Of a stretch of DNA of 64,000 nt, positions 12,671 through 24,605 are shown piece after piece. The notes beneath the pieces were generated by a model that was given only the letters and a program-made list of their open reading frames with translations, was not told the DNA's origin and did not search any database. The DNA is from Corbicula japonica (taxonomy: Eukaryota; Mollusca; Bivalvia; Venerida; Cyrenidae): positions 9,432,849 through 9,496,848 of the forward strand of contig JAZAYU010000011.1 in assembly GCA_038501625.1 (NCBI GenBank), written 5' to 3'. The first letter of the stretch is position 1. Every line of letters begins with the position of its first letter. The translations under genes and the position numbers were made by a program.

Positions 12671-13306
12671 TTCAACAAAAATAAGTATCGTGCTCAACAG
12701 CTTTTAAATGGCTATATAATTGACACAGCACATATATATCAATCATTTAACCATTATCAATCATTTTATCATTGGCAAGAATAATTATTAAAACGTGATA
12801 AATGTCAATGTCCAACTTATCTTATATATTTTTACTTTCTCTTTATTATAATTCGCATGTATTATTAATGAAGTTCGTTTCTTATATCGAAAGTTCGCTT
12901 TATGGAACAATATTTGTTGTGGTTTAAAAGAAGGCAGACGCAATGTCGTCGACTTAAAGAAAAAAGTAACAATTCCTATTGTTGCATAGAGATTTTCAAT
13001 TTGGATAAAAGTTTTTATTGTAGTAGAACGAACTTCACATAATGGTATAAACAATCAATTTAAAACATGTCGATGTTCTATCTAATATTTTGCTGATAGG
13101 CGAATTCTAAGGACGAATGAATTTGTATATTAAACAAGCTTTTTCGGTCAATTTAATAAACGCACAATGTTTAGCCCTAGAGAACATATTTGGATTACTT
13201 GGTGGTGCCATTGAACAATAGTTTGTAGAAAGCGCATGGCAACTGTTCTATTAGACATTCTGACATTCCTATCTGAAACCAAATAGGACGATGTTATAAA
13301 AAATTT
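12671..13306. other. AT-rich interval without a recognised gene
   Basis: No coding, RNA or repeat feature could be supported. Confidence 0.4.
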
Positions 13307-13565
13307 GGGGCAGGTCACGGGAACAGGTACCTTCGGTCAATATTAGTGGTATTTTAGTTTTTAATAAATTTAGAAAGAACTTACAACTATTAACAACTAA
13401 CAATTAATTTCTAATGACTAAATGTGATTTTGTTTCACATTTTGACAATAAAATGGCATTTTTACCGCGAAATGCATAATAAATAATGTAGTCCGCTCAA
13501 ATTTATGACGTCATTTCAAAGATTACGTCAACTGTCCGAAGGTACCTTTTCCCGTGACGCGCCCC
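13307..13565 (+). mobile_element. Small TIR element (MITE), copy 1
   Basis: About 259 bp with imperfect inverted ends. The left end GGGGCAGGTCACGGGAAC then GGTACCTTCGG mirrors the right end CCGAAGGTACC then TTCCCGTGACGCGCCCC. A related, inverted copy sits at 39,581-39,829. There is no ORF. A perfect CRE-type TGACGTCA lies at 13,506-13,513. The superfamily is not assigned. Confidence 0.75.
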
Positions 13566-14088
13566 ATATGTGAAGCATGAATATTAGGAATAACCGCATT
13601 CAGAACAAGAAATATCTTTAAAACGATAAACGGTTTTGATGGAGAAGATTTTTATATATAAGAATGAAAGAAATATAAAGCGGCGAAACAGACACAGTTT
13701 AGTAATTTTGTTTTACTTGTTGTAGCTGTTGACAAACCATCCCTGCCTTCTTAGTATGACCTAGAGATTAAGCGACCGGGTCGTGGAAACCCCAATAAAT
13801 TGATTGAAAGTGTCAGTCCAAAACATGTTGAAGCTGTTGCAACAATTTAGTGTGGTGATAATACGTCGAATAAAGAAATCAAATCTAATAAATATAATGT
13901 CTTTATTAAGTCTTGAATTACATTTATTCGGTTTCAATAAAATACCTTATATAGAGTTAGAACTCAAGATAAATAAATGTCCTTGAAATATAATAAACAT
14001 AGATATTAACAACTTGTTACAAGAGCAAAATCTACCAACTATTACGTAAACTTACTTTAAACTAGAATGTTGTGTTCCGCGGAACACA
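13566..14088. other. Unassigned interval upstream of tandem-repeat element
   Basis: AT-rich; the short ORF at 13,804-13,986 has no recognisable domain. A TGTTCCGCGGAACA palindrome lies at about 14,072-14,085, just outside the element. Confidence 0.4.
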
Positions 14089-16407
14089 TGTGTCGCCTGC
14101 ATGGAAAACGTTGAAATGTGGGCCTATGTTTAATCATATATAATAAAAATATTTTATTTAAGTTGATTTCAATACTACACCACAGAACACTTGTGTCATC
14201 TAAGTTGCATTTAAAAGGGGAATAACTGTAATAATGGTGAAACAAGAGTAATCATCTTCAAAAATTGGTTTGTGCACGCAGATGAGTTATTCAAAGTATT
14301 AAGTGAATTGAACAAGTACTTTCCAGTTTACAGGCAACACTAAGTTTCATGTTACAGTTGCATTTGAAAGGGACATAACTCATAAAATTTTCAAACAGGA
14401 GTTATAATTTTTGTAGTTGTCGATGGCACTGTTCATGTCGATACAATCCAAGTATTAAATGAATAGGGCAAGTACTTTCAAATTATAAGCAACATTAAGT
14501 TTCATGTGAAATTTGCATTTGAAAAAAAAAGTCAAACAGGAGTTATGATTCTTGTTGTAACTGATGTTGTTGTTGTTCATGAAGATGATATATTCGAAGA
14601 GTGAATAGGACAAGTACTTTAAAAGTTAAAGGTAACATTAAGTTTCATGTTAAAGTTGTATATTAAAGGGACATAACTCATAAAATAGTCCAGCAGTTGT
14701 TATTATTCTTGTTCGTCATAATAACGCTGTTCATGAAGGTGATTTATTTCCAATATCAAGAGAATTTTCAAAGTGAAAGTCAAAATTAAGTTTCATGTTA
14801 AAGTTGCATATGAAAGGGGCATAACTCAAAGTATACTCAAACAGGAGTTATGATTCATAGTGTAATCAACGTTGTTGATCATGCTGATATTGTATTCCAA
14901 GTATGAAGTGAATAGGACAAGTACTTTCAAAGTTATAGGCAACATTAAGTTTTATATTAAAGTTGCATTTGAAAGGGGCACAACTAAAAAAATATTGAAA
15001 CTGGAGTTATCAGTCTTGTCGTCACAGATGGCATTGTTCATGCTGATGATATATTCCAAGTATGAAGTGAATAGGACAAGTACTTTCAAAGTTATAGGCA
15101 CCATTAAGTTTTATATTAAAGTTGCATTTGAAAGGGGCATAACTCAAGAACTATTGAAACTGGAGTTATCATTCTTGTTGTCACAGATGGCATTGTTCAT
15201 GCTGATGATATATTCCAAGTATGAAGTGAATAGGACAAGTACTTTCAAAGTTATAGGCAACATTAAGTTTCAGATTAAAGTTGCATTTGAAAGGGGCATA
15301 ACTCAAGAAATATTGAAACTGGAGTTATCATTCTTGTCATCACAGATGGCATTGTTCATGCTGATGATATATTCCAAGTATGAAGTGAATAGGACAAGTA
15401 CTTTCAAAGTTATAGGCAACATTAAGTTTCAGATTAAAGTTGCATTTGAAAGGGGCACAACTCAAGAAATATTGAAACTGGAGTTATCAGTCTTGTCGTC
15501 ACAGATAGCATTGTTCATGCTGATGATATATTCCAAGTATGAAGTGAATAGAACAAGTACTTTCAAAGTTATAGGCAACATTAAGTTTCAGATTAAAGTT
15601 GCATTTGAAAGGAGCATAACTCAAGAAATATTGGAACTGGAGTTATCGTTCTTGTCGTCACAGATGGCATTGTTCATGCTGATGATATATTCCAAGTATG
15701 AAGTGAATAGGACAAGTACTTTCAAAGTTATAGGCAACATTAAGTTTCAGATTAAAGTTGCATTTGAAAGGGGCATAACTCAAGAAATATTGAAACTGGA
15801 GTTATCGTTCTTGTCGTCACAGATGGCATTGTTCATGCTGATGATATATTCCAAGTATGAAGTGAATAGGACAAGTACTTTCAAAGTTATAGGAAACATT
15901 AAGTTTCAGATTAAAGTTGCATTTGAAAGGGGCATAACTCAAGAAATATTGGAACTGGAGTTATCATTCTTGTCGTCACAGATGGCATTGTTCATGCTGA
16001 TGATATATTCCAAGTATGAAGTGAATAGGACAAGTACTTTCAAAGTTATAGGCAACATTAAGTTTCAGATTAAAGTTGCATTTGAAAGGGGCATAACTCA
16101 AGAAATATTGAAACTGGAGTTATCGTTCTTGTCGTCACAGATGGCATTGTTCATGCTGATGATATATTCCAAGTATGAAGTGAATAGGACAAGTACTTTC
16201 AAAGTTATAGGAAACATTAAGTTTCAGATTAAAGTTGCATTTGAAAGGGGCATAACTCAAGAAATATTGAAACTGGAGTTATCATTCTTGTCGTCACAGA
16301 TGGCATTGTTCATGCTGATGATATATTCCAAGTATGAAGTGAATAGGACAAGTACTTTCAAAGTTATAGGCAACATTAAGTTTCAGATTAAAGTTGGGGG
16401 ACTACCG

Positions 16408-16454
<47 letters not shown>

Positions 16455-16501
16455 CGGACAATAGCATCCCTATGTGTCTACCTGCTATCGCAGGCGACAC
16501 A
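14089..16501 (+). mobile_element. Pearl-like element filled with 159-bp tandem repeats
   Basis: The element is bounded by perfect 12-bp inverted repeats, TGTGTCGCCTGC at 14,089-14,100 and its complement at 16,490-16,501. The inside is a minisatellite. Four or so diverged units run from about 14,230 to 14,870, then about 9.5 nearly identical 159-bp units run to about 16,395, each with AAAGGGGCATAACTC and TTCATGCTGATGATATATTCC. It closes with a (GAC)n run (16,408-16,453) and a hairpin GTGTC-CCTGC/GCAGG-GACAC (16,474-16,500). The organisation matches my memory of bivalve pearl elements (Helitron-related, non-autonomous). The 530-residue open frame across it arises because 159 is divisible by three; I do not call it a gene. 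Confidence 0.8.
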
Positions 16502-16507
16502 AAAAGT

Positions 16508-16578
16508 ATCTCTGCCGAGTATTGAACACGGGGACTCCGCCTTTGAGGCAAGTGTGATAACCACTATACCAGAGGCGA
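16508..16578 (-). pseudogene. tRNA-like relic (Leu CAA-like anticodon)
   Basis: Read on the minus strand it has an A-box-like TGGTATAGTGG, an anticodon loop CTCAAAG, and a T-arm CCGTG-TTCAATA-CTCGG. The 71-nt span suits a tRNA. The acceptor stem pairs poorly and the B box is degenerate, so it is a relic or the head of a SINE rather than a working tRNA. It abuts the end of the tandem-repeat element. Confidence 0.4.
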
Positions 16579-16628
16579 TTTGTGTTTCAAAACATGAAAT
16601 TAACAATCAGTATCAAATGAATTAGAAA

Positions 16629-16967
16629 GGAAACGTTAAGAACTAGAAATGTCTGCACTTCTCTGTCGTTTAAGACTGTGTATTATACGCAAGTGTTTAC
16701 CTGACACCAATGAATATTCTGTATAAAATCGTTTTTAAGCCATCAAATGACTTAACTGGTTATTCATACAGTATATATGTTTTTCTCCGATACAATTGGA
16801 AACGTTAAGAACTAGAAATGTCTGCACTTCTCTGTCGTTTAAGACTGTGTATTTATACGCAAGTGTTTATCTGACACCAATGAATATTCTGTATAAAATC
16901 GTTTTTAAGCCATCAAATGACTTAACTGGTTATTCATACAGTATATATGTTTTTCTCCGATACAATT
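16629..16967 (+). repeat. Tandem duplication of a 169-bp segment
   Basis: The segment beginning GGAAACGTTAAGAACTAGAA at 16,629 starts again at 16,798, with one or two differences (for example one extra T in the second copy). Near identity suggests a recent duplication. Confidence 0.9.
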
Positions 16968-17045
16968 ATCGCTGCGTGGGGAGGCTGTGTTTTGTGAGTG
17001 TTGCGATTCCTGATATGCATATATTGCTTTTCTTTTAAAAAAAAC
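16968..17045 (+). mobile_element. Penelope-like element 3' terminus fragment
   Basis: CGCTGCGTGGGGAGGCTGTG and GCGATTCCTGATATGCATAT match the extreme 3' end of the copy at 44,440-44,510. Nothing else of the element is present. Confidence 0.6.
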
Positions 17046-17116
17046 GAAAATGCCCGAACATGCATGTGCCAGGTAAATACTTACGCACAATATAAAAATC
17101 GTTATGGTAATAAAAA

Positions 17117-17258
17117 ACAACACCCTCTAACAACCAATCGAAATAATCTATTTGCTTTTCCCGCTGCATAATAAGTTCTTTTTACATTATTTACAACATT
17201 TTATTGGTCTAAAACTAGGTCAAAAGTGAGCTCAGACAGCTAACGCTAAAAAACACAG
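17117..17258 (+). repeat. Dispersed repeat family E, copy 1
   Basis: It matches the window end (63,757-63,990) in opposite orientation. Shared blocks are CCTCTAACAACCAATC, CCGCTGCATAATAA, and ACCTAGTTTTTC/GACCTAG near GCTCACTTTTGACC. No coding potential. Confidence 0.65.
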
Positions 17259-17262
17259 CCGC

Positions 17263-18709
17263 ACACACAGTTAGAGCAACAGTGATCCAGGGGTAGACCG
17301 TCAGACTGTCGGACTTTTTATGTTTGAATCTCTACTTATATTTTTGTAAAGAAACATTCTGGTTGATGACTGCTCAAACGGACAAATCATAATTGAAAAA
17401 TCAATTTTTAGTAACATGGTAGATTAAAAAACAAAACAAAACAAATATTATGAGCGAAGAAGAGGTGGGATACAACCATCAACCCAGACCACCCAAATGG
17501 AATTTTAATTTTTAGCAACAGTGACCTTGATCTTGATCAAAAACATTTGAGAAGCAATCCCGAGTTGCGTCTTGGTAAAGCTACCAACATAGTTTGGTGT
17601 CAATAGGTCACAGCTAACTCATGTATTTATGAGGAACGTGAATTTCTATTTTCAAAACAAAAGTTACATTGACCTTGATAACAGACACCTGGGTAGCAAT
17701 CCTCAGTAGCGTCTTGATATAAGCTACCGAAACACCAAGTTTGGCGTCAATAGACCAAAGCAAACTCAAGTTATTGAAAAGAAATCGAATTTCTATTTTT
17801 AGCAACAGTAACCTTGATCACAGACACCTAGGTAGCAATCCCAATCTGCATCTTAATATAAGCTAAACACACAAAGGTTCGTGCCAACAGGTCAAAGCAA
17901 CTAGAGCAAAAACTGAATTTGTTTTAGCGGAAGTTAGCTTGACCTTGATCACAGACACCTAGGTAGCAAACCCAAGCTGCCTCTACATATAAGCTACCAA
18001 CATTAAGTTCGAAGTAAATCGGCCAATGCAAACTAAAGTCATTTTGAGCAAAAACTGAATTTCAATTTTTAGCAACACTGACCTTGAACTTGATAACAGC
18101 TTATGGGTTGCAATCCTAAGCTGCCTTGATATAAGCTACCGCCACACAAAGTTTGGCGTCAATAGGCCAAAGCAAACTCAAATTATTGAGTGGAAACTGA
18201 ATTTTTATTTTTGTGACATTGAACTTGATAACATATTCTGGGTAGCATTTCTAAGCTACCTCTTGATATAAGCTACACACAAACCAAGTTTGGCGTCAGT
18301 AGGCAATTTAGAGTCAATATACAAATTTCACAAATATTGAAAATTCTAAGTGGAAAAGGGGCATAACTTTTGCAAAACACAGCAAGGGGTTATGAAATTT
18401 GTCCTTATAATTGGTACTGTAATGTCAAACAACCATGTTAAGTTTCTAAGCTCAACATTTAACGGTTACTGAGAAAGACAACGTTTACAAAATACTTAAC
18501 TAAATTTCTAAGTGAAAAAGGGCATAACTTTGGTAATATGGTCAGGGGTTATGAAACTTGTCCTTATAATTGGTATTGTGATATCAAAGAACTATGTTAA
18601 GTTTCAAATCTCTACCTTTAACGGTTACAGAGAAAAAGACAACTTTCATAAAAAAAAACTTTACAAAATTTCTAAGTGAAAAAGGGGCTTATGAAACTTG
18701 TTATGATAA
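17263..18709 (+). repeat. Two successive degenerate tandem arrays
   Basis: From about 17,505 to 18,340 there are roughly six imperfect units of about 145 bp. Landmarks are TAGCAACAGTGACCTTGA, GGTAGCAATCC, TATAAGCTACC and TTTGGCGTCAATAGG. From about 18,345 to 18,709 there are units of about 150 bp with AAGTGAAAAAGGGGCATAAC and AACGGTTACTGAGAAA. A tRNA-like stretch (TGATCCAGGGGTAGACC, then TTTGAATCTC) lies near 17,280-17,335 and may be a SINE head. The second array is cut by the insertion at 18,710. Confidence 0.65.
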
Positions 18710-20471
18710 AATATTCAAGCAGGTTGATAAAAGACAACAAATTAGTACATTTAAAGCACATTTAACTGTCTTTATCAAGTGCACAAACTTTCTAGAAAAT
18801 ATATTTTCTTTACTAGAAACACCTAATCTTCATTTCAGCCGTGAGTACTTGAAATAATAATTGATTTTATAAACCGCCCGATGGCATCTGATAACGGAAT
18901 GATCTATGGAATTCAGCTGCCTGGCCCGAAAAAAATAAACCACGCAAACAGTTGCTTTATCGGCAGATCTGACATTCATTGCTTGCCTAATTAACGAACA
19001 TTTTCAATTGCCAGGGAAGGTTTTATTTACTTCAAGTGCTAATTGGTTTAATAATAAACAGTTCATAAGAAATTAATACTTGAAGACATTAGAAACGCAA
19101 CTTTGTTAAACATGAAATATATTTCGTGTTAAAAGAATGTGCGTTTCTTATTTATTTAAGTATATATTTATACACAGGACCTACTCAAAAGATATGAAGG
19201 TTTTTTCATAGTCATAAAAGTGCAGTGAATCAAGGCGTTTCAATATTCGATAAAAATACACAATCATGCTTCCATGTTTAAAACAGCGATGGTAAATACA
19301 CTTTTTTTTTCACAGGTAGACATAAAGCGATTTACAAGTTATTTCAATTGTGTCCGCCATGTGTTTTGATAATTATTTCGTCTTTGCATCATTAAATGTG
19401 TTGCGATTAAAAAATCTCTGGAATGACTGTATGTAGTTTCTCTATGCTCTGTTCAGCATGTTATCCTATGTTATCAGTCATTTAATCGTAGCCTATTTTG
19501 TGCCATCAATTGTTAATTGGTCTAAAGGTTGGTCATTGCTCAGTGATACATGCATTAAATCATTTCCAGTGTGAACTAGAGATGTGGACACAGATGCCCT
19601 TCCCTCACTCTCAGTTGCCATTGTTAAAAAAAAACAATATTGTGGTCGAACTCTGATTTAAATTGACGTGGTCAGAAACAAAACCTTAGATAGATAACTA
19701 CACATGGTTAACAAAGCTGTTTAGTTTCACATGTATAACTGTGGCTCATATACTTGTAGAGTTATACGTGACACAACATATCATGCAGATTGCATTTTAT
19801 TGAAACTCATAGGGGGCTTTAATCTGGTCTTAACAGACGTGGCCCGAAACAGCTACATTATAACATTAACTACTGCAAGCATATGGATCGCTCTAAATGT
19901 GGAAATATCATTGGAGTTAAAATAAAGCGCACACGCTGTAAATACATAAATGAAAACTATGCATGAATTACGAAAATAATACACTCAACAATATTAATAC
20001 GGTTTGTCTGTAAATTTATTATTTCCTAATAAGTGCATGTGTCCATTTAACGAGTGTCTGAAGAAGTTTTGATTAAAGTAAATATAATTTAAAAAAACTC
20101 TGAAGATATATTTTTAATAATTCGTTATAACCGATTAACTTATATTTTGTGTGACCCTAATGTCATCTTAAAATAAGTGTACTATTCTGAACATATGTAA
20201 ATTCATAAGAGAGGCTTTTAAAACACGTTCTTGTATCATTGAAATTGTGTAACTGTTTCTTGTATTGCTACGAACAATATTATATTGCTAAAATGTTTGT
20301 ATATTGTATGTATACATGTTGTTCCTACTGCTATTTTGTGATTGTTTATGTGATTGCTGTATTTTGCATGATAAAATGATGAGCCAGAGGCATAACTTTG
20401 CCAAGAGCTGAATACAAACTTGAAACTTAAATTATTTTTTTTGTGGAGTGTATTTGATCGAAATACTATAT
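18710..20471 (+). mobile_element. 1.76-kb non-coding inserted element, copy 1
   Basis: This element is flanked by identical 34-bp direct repeats (18,676-18,709 and 20,472-20,505), and it recurs inverted at 31,505-33,636. It begins AATATTCAAGCAGGTTGAT and ends TTTGATCGAAATACTATAT. It encodes no recognisable protein; short frames are kept between copies only because the copies are nearly identical. No clear inverted termini or poly(A). The class is unknown; the long target duplication would fit a target-primed retroelement better than most DNA transposons. Confidence 0.75.
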
Positions 20472-20680
20472 GTGAAAAAGGGGCTTATGAAACTTGTTAT
20501 GATAATTGTTATTGTGATGACAGACACTTTTGTAAAGTTTCAAAGCTGTACCTTGAGCGGTTACTGAGAAAAACATAACTTTCAGAAAAAACTTTAGTTA
20601 ACAAAATGTTGAAGCCCGCCCGCCAGAACAACGCGGACACCCCAGTTACCGTCAGGCTAAGCGATAAGCTTCATGGCTTC
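20472..20680 (+). repeat. Continuation of the interrupted tandem array
   Basis: The array resumes with GTGAAAAAGGGGCTTATG, TTGTGATGACAGACAC and GAGCGGTTACTGAG, then ends at AAGCCCGCCCGCC near 20,610. This supports a single array split by the insertion upstream. Confidence 0.6.
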
Positions 20681-23039
20681 AATGTTATGCATGAAGAGCG
20701 CTGTAGAATAACCTGTTGATAACCTTATTTTAATTAACTGAATATATTTACAAATACAATTTAGAGACTGATATTGCCATATCCAAAATACCTTCCTTGC
20801 ACAGCAGCAGAGTTTTGTCACCGGATAAAACAGGGTTTGTCTTAAACGACAAATATATGGGCAGAGCCTAATATAATAGACTTATTGACAGCGGATCACA
20901 GAATACAAATCACACCAGACACCCAAATTGAATGCCAATATTAAAACTAGGATGTTCATTCTTAGGATGATTGAACTATGTTTTAAACAAACGCTAGATG
21001 GAAAACTAAAGCCGACAATACAAACAGCCGACTGTTTAAACGAAATACTGGTGGAATACGACTGACATATACTTGATTGATTTTTTTCCGTAAATTTTAT
21101 CATCTTTTATAACCTTTTAAAAACCATTTTAAAAACTTTGAATTATTTTTGAAAGCAAAGACATATCAGAACATATGTGGATTCAAAAGCTATTAACGAC
21201 TTATCTATTTGGCAGTAAGTTATAATTATTAACTAAATGACCTCAAATAATGAAATTTTCAACTTGCATGAAATATGGATAAATTAAATCGGGATCTCAT
21301 TGATGCAGGATCAACTGTTATATAAAAAATCTCGCATTTGCCTTAACCAATATAATGTATTTGGAAAGAATCTGATGAGTGGAAATACCTTCTCTGAACC
21401 GGATGAGGGATGAGACATTTTTATACAAACATATAAGTAAGGTTGCGTGTACTAATAAATGATTTTCAGAGCTGTCGTGGAATCTGTCATCCTGCGGTTT
21501 TTTTTACATTTTAGTTTTAACGAAGAAACCACCAACTATATTTAATGATAAAAAATTCCTCGTACTTGTTGTCAACTTTTTGATAGAGTTTTCTTCCATG
21601 TCTAAAAGTCCCCAAAAATATCTTGTGGAAATGTCTGAGAACAAATATTGTTGAAGATTAAATACTGATTAAATACTGAGCCTAATTTTCTTTCTTATTA
21701 CAAAAGCGTTTTTCAAACATAGGGAATATTTCTTCAGAAATACGCTATTATAAAAGAAAATCACTTTATAACCACCTCGCATTTGCCCCATGAACATGAT
21801 TGGCATTCCATGTTCCTTTTTCATTTATTGCTATGCAAAACTGCCCCATCATTTGTGACTGAGGTTAATGGGCAAAAAAAGCAAAATCGAAATATTCTAT
21901 TTTGAATGTCTTCTAAAACAAAGGAGTCTGCCGAGTCAACTTTGAAACTTTCAAGCAAAAATAACGATTATTTTTTAAGTTATTAATTTGTTCATGTTAG
22001 ATAACAATAATTGCCGTCAAATATAATGACGTTCGTGAAATCAAAACACTACCACTGACGACCTTGTATAATTTATGGACCTGTCAATACCTTATCGGGG
22101 CGCTCACATTTTCTGGACGAATGATGGGTCATAATATATTATTACTATGTAACTATTACTTGAGTATATTTACTTTAGTACAATTATGCCGGCTGAAGGG
22201 GAGTTTAGGCCCGGCTTTAAATAGAGGTTTATAGCGAATGCTGAGAACAAGCTGGCCCAGCTTTATATATCGATCGTTGAGTAATGAACGGGAACCATGT
22301 TGTATGCACTTTAAGTTCAATGTCAAGCTATTTATAATTGAGTATATAAATATTGAATTGAATTATCTCCCCTTAACTATAAATATATATGCATGTATAA
22401 ATTATATAAATAGATCGAGGAGTCGGTGTTTCCTTTTAATTATGCGAATTGAAAGTTTATTGTTGTAAGCAGTTATAGAAAGAGTGTAGTAAGAGACATT
22501 GTTCAGATAGTTATTCTTGGATGATATTAAAGTTTGTGTTCTGTTTACGAATATTGGCAATCCTATGACTTGATTTTCGGCGCGTGAATGTGACCTATAT
22601 TATGATGGTTCTTTGTTTACAAATGTTTTTGATGTTGAAATTGATGGTTCTTGTGGGTTTCTGTTTTACAAGAAGGCGATTTCTTGTCTATAAAGTAAAT
22701 AATTATTGTATAACCATTTTTTGTAGGTCTTTTTCTGTTGTTCAGAATAATTGTGACTCATCCCCATCCCCTCCCATCCCCCCCCCCTGGTTTACGGGAT
22801 CAAGATGCTGAATATAGAAAGTTAGTATAGATTTTTCATCCTGAAAGTACCAAAGGAATTGCCATGTACGTGGTAGAACAATTTTGAAAGATACTGTTGA
22901 ATTTAAATAGAGCAAATTCATTCAATGTGGTTAGTGCTATGAAAATACCTGCATGAACTCTTACACCCAACATCTAACCTCTTTTAAATGTCGTCCACAT
23001 ATAACACATCTGTGTTATACTTTTCTTGTTATTATAGTA
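20681..23039. other. AT-rich interval without a recognised gene
   Basis: About 2.4 kb. Short frames at 20,882-21,103 (minus) and 22,238-22,811 (plus) lack recognisable domains or supporting splice sites. A C-rich run lies at about 22,762-22,790. Confidence 0.45.
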
Positions 23040-23694
23040 TTTATGTGAGATATGTTAGCTCTATTTATAAACCAGTAAAAGGCATTCAAATGGGTATAAA
23101 TTGTGCACCCATTGTTGCTAATCTGTTTTATACTGATATGAAAGAGATTTTATGATCTCTTTCTACCGAACATCAAGATGACATTATAACAGCCTTTAAC
23201 AACACCTCGAGGTACCTTGATGATTCGTTGAATATAGCTAATAACCAATATCCATCTCTGGTAAATTAAATTTACCTTCATGAACTACAACTTAATAAAG
23301 CAAACACTTCAAATAAGCAAGCAAACTTTCTTGATCTAAATCTTTCTATTGAAAAGTGGTACGTTACTACTAAAATATATGATAAAAGAGACGATTTAAT
23401 TTTAATAAACTATTAGTAAATTTTCCGTTTATAGACGGCGATGTTCCTCGTACAACATCTGACGAGGTTTATATCTCATAGCTTGTTCGCTTTTCTAGAG
23501 CTTGAAATGATGTAAATGATTTCAATGAACGTAATCTTTAAATAACTGAAAATCTTTTAAAACAAGGTATCGGTATCATAAATTAAGGAAATCCTTTAGC
23601 AAGTTTTATCGCCGATACCCAGATTAATTTCACATATACAAGTGCAGTTTAAAATCACTCTTGCAACATGATATTTCATAACCCTTTTTTTACG
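23040..23694 (+). pseudogene. Penelope-like reverse transcriptase remnant
   Basis: The translated sequence shows GIQMGINCAPIVANLFY (reverse transcriptase B box; intact relatives have GIPMGTNCAPL), then TSRYLDDSLNI with the catalytic YLDD box at 23,213-23,224. It continues with LHELQLNKAN, FLDLNLSIEKW, KIYDKRDD and NFPFIDGDVPR. Stops and frameshifts are frequent. Metazoan proteins with this order belong to a very abundant RT family that I believe is Penelope-like (Naiad/Hydra group). The family is clear; the clade name is inference. It is followed directly by the element's 3' end. Confidence 0.8.
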
Positions 23695-23895
23695 GAGATT
23701 TAATATATAAACTGACCGTTCTAAAGCGGTTCCCCAAGGGTTTTCTTTTGGGGTAACTTTTTGTGGCGTCTTATTTGAATTGACATACTTGTAACAACAT
23801 GCTCTCTTTTCCTCTCTTCTTTTCGCTGCGTAAGGATGCTTTGGTTGGTAGGTGTGGCGATTCCTGATATACATATTTTTACTTTTTGTACATGT
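23695..23895 (+). mobile_element. Penelope-like element 3' UTR end
   Basis: GACCGTTCTAAAGCGG, TTGTGGCGTCTTATTTGAAT and GGCGATTCCTGATATACATA match the 3' end at 44,320-44,510 in the same orientation. The join to the coding remnant at 23,694 skips sequence present in the 43.6-44.5 kb copy, showing an internal deletion. Confidence 0.7.
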
Positions 23896-23929
23896 CTTTA
23901 ACGTCATAGATTGCAATTATCAAAATAGA

Positions 23930-24190
23930 TTAAACGGGAACTTTGAAAGCCACAGAACAAGACAAATATGAAAGTATTGTAGACTCGGATTAATTTAGCC
24001 TGTTCATGGACAGTAATGGAATGCATATTACTGCCCATGCCTCCCTGCCCGGTTTGAGCGCAATTCAATATTTACACCAATAAACAGTACAATTTTTATC
24101 CAAAACGATGGAATGCATATGACTGTGAACATGGAACCTTCAATGTGGTATTTTTCTGATTAAAACCATATCATAAAAGTCAAACGAAGT
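23930..24190 (+). repeat. Dispersed repeat family A
   Basis: AAAGCCACAGAACAAGACAA through CCTTCAATGTGGTATTTTTC. It carries the GGACAGTAATGG/ATTACTGCCC stem and AATAAACAGTAC. It is followed 130 bp later by a second copy in the same orientation. Confidence 0.85.
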
Positions 24191-24324
24191 TATTTTATAT
24201 TTAAAGGACTTCACTGAATTTATTTTATTAAAGGACTACACTGATAACAACACTGACTTACATGGTGAGTTTTTGCAGCCGCCACACAGCGCAAACAACG
24301 CAACTGTGATATTCAAATAGAAAA

Positions 24325-24605
24325 AATAGAACTTTAAAAGCCACCGAACATAACAAATAGGAAAATATTGCAGACTCGGTTTGATTGAGCCTGTTCATGG
24401 GCAGTAATCGAAATGCATATTACTGGGAAATGAATATTACTGCCCAACCCGCCTAGCCCCGGGTTGAGCGCAACTCAATATTTACACCAATAAACAGTAC
24501 AAATTTATCAATCACAAACAATGGAATGCATATGACTGTGAACATGGAACCTTCAATGCGGTATTTTCAAATTAATACCATTCCATTAAAGTCAAACGAA
24601 GTGCT
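24325..24605 (+). repeat. Dispersed repeat family A
   Basis: CACCGAACATAACAAATAGG through CCATTCCATTAAAGTCAAAC. Within it, the segment ATGCATATTACTGGGAAATG shows a small internal duplication of the 'atattactg' stem. Both copies end in the same GTCAAACGAAGT, so they may be a local duplication. Confidence 0.85.

Noticed and set aside
14089..16395. Regular repeats considered as a CRISPR array
   Set aside because: Units are contiguous 159-bp tandem copies without unique spacers, in animal DNA.
14872..16464. 530-residue ORF made of 53-residue repeats ending in poly-Asp
   Set aside because: The tandem period of 159 bp is a multiple of three, so one open unit keeps the frame open; the poly-Asp comes from (GAC)n. 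No domain, no splice context, and the array sits inside a repeat element.
17278..17340. Possible tRNA gene
   Set aside because: Weak A and B boxes and poor stems; at best a degenerate SINE head, noted with the tandem array.
19731..19925. Small ORF shared by both inverted element copies
   Set aside because: Part of the frame is kept in the second copy, but near-identity of the copies explains this, and the ends of the two frames differ.
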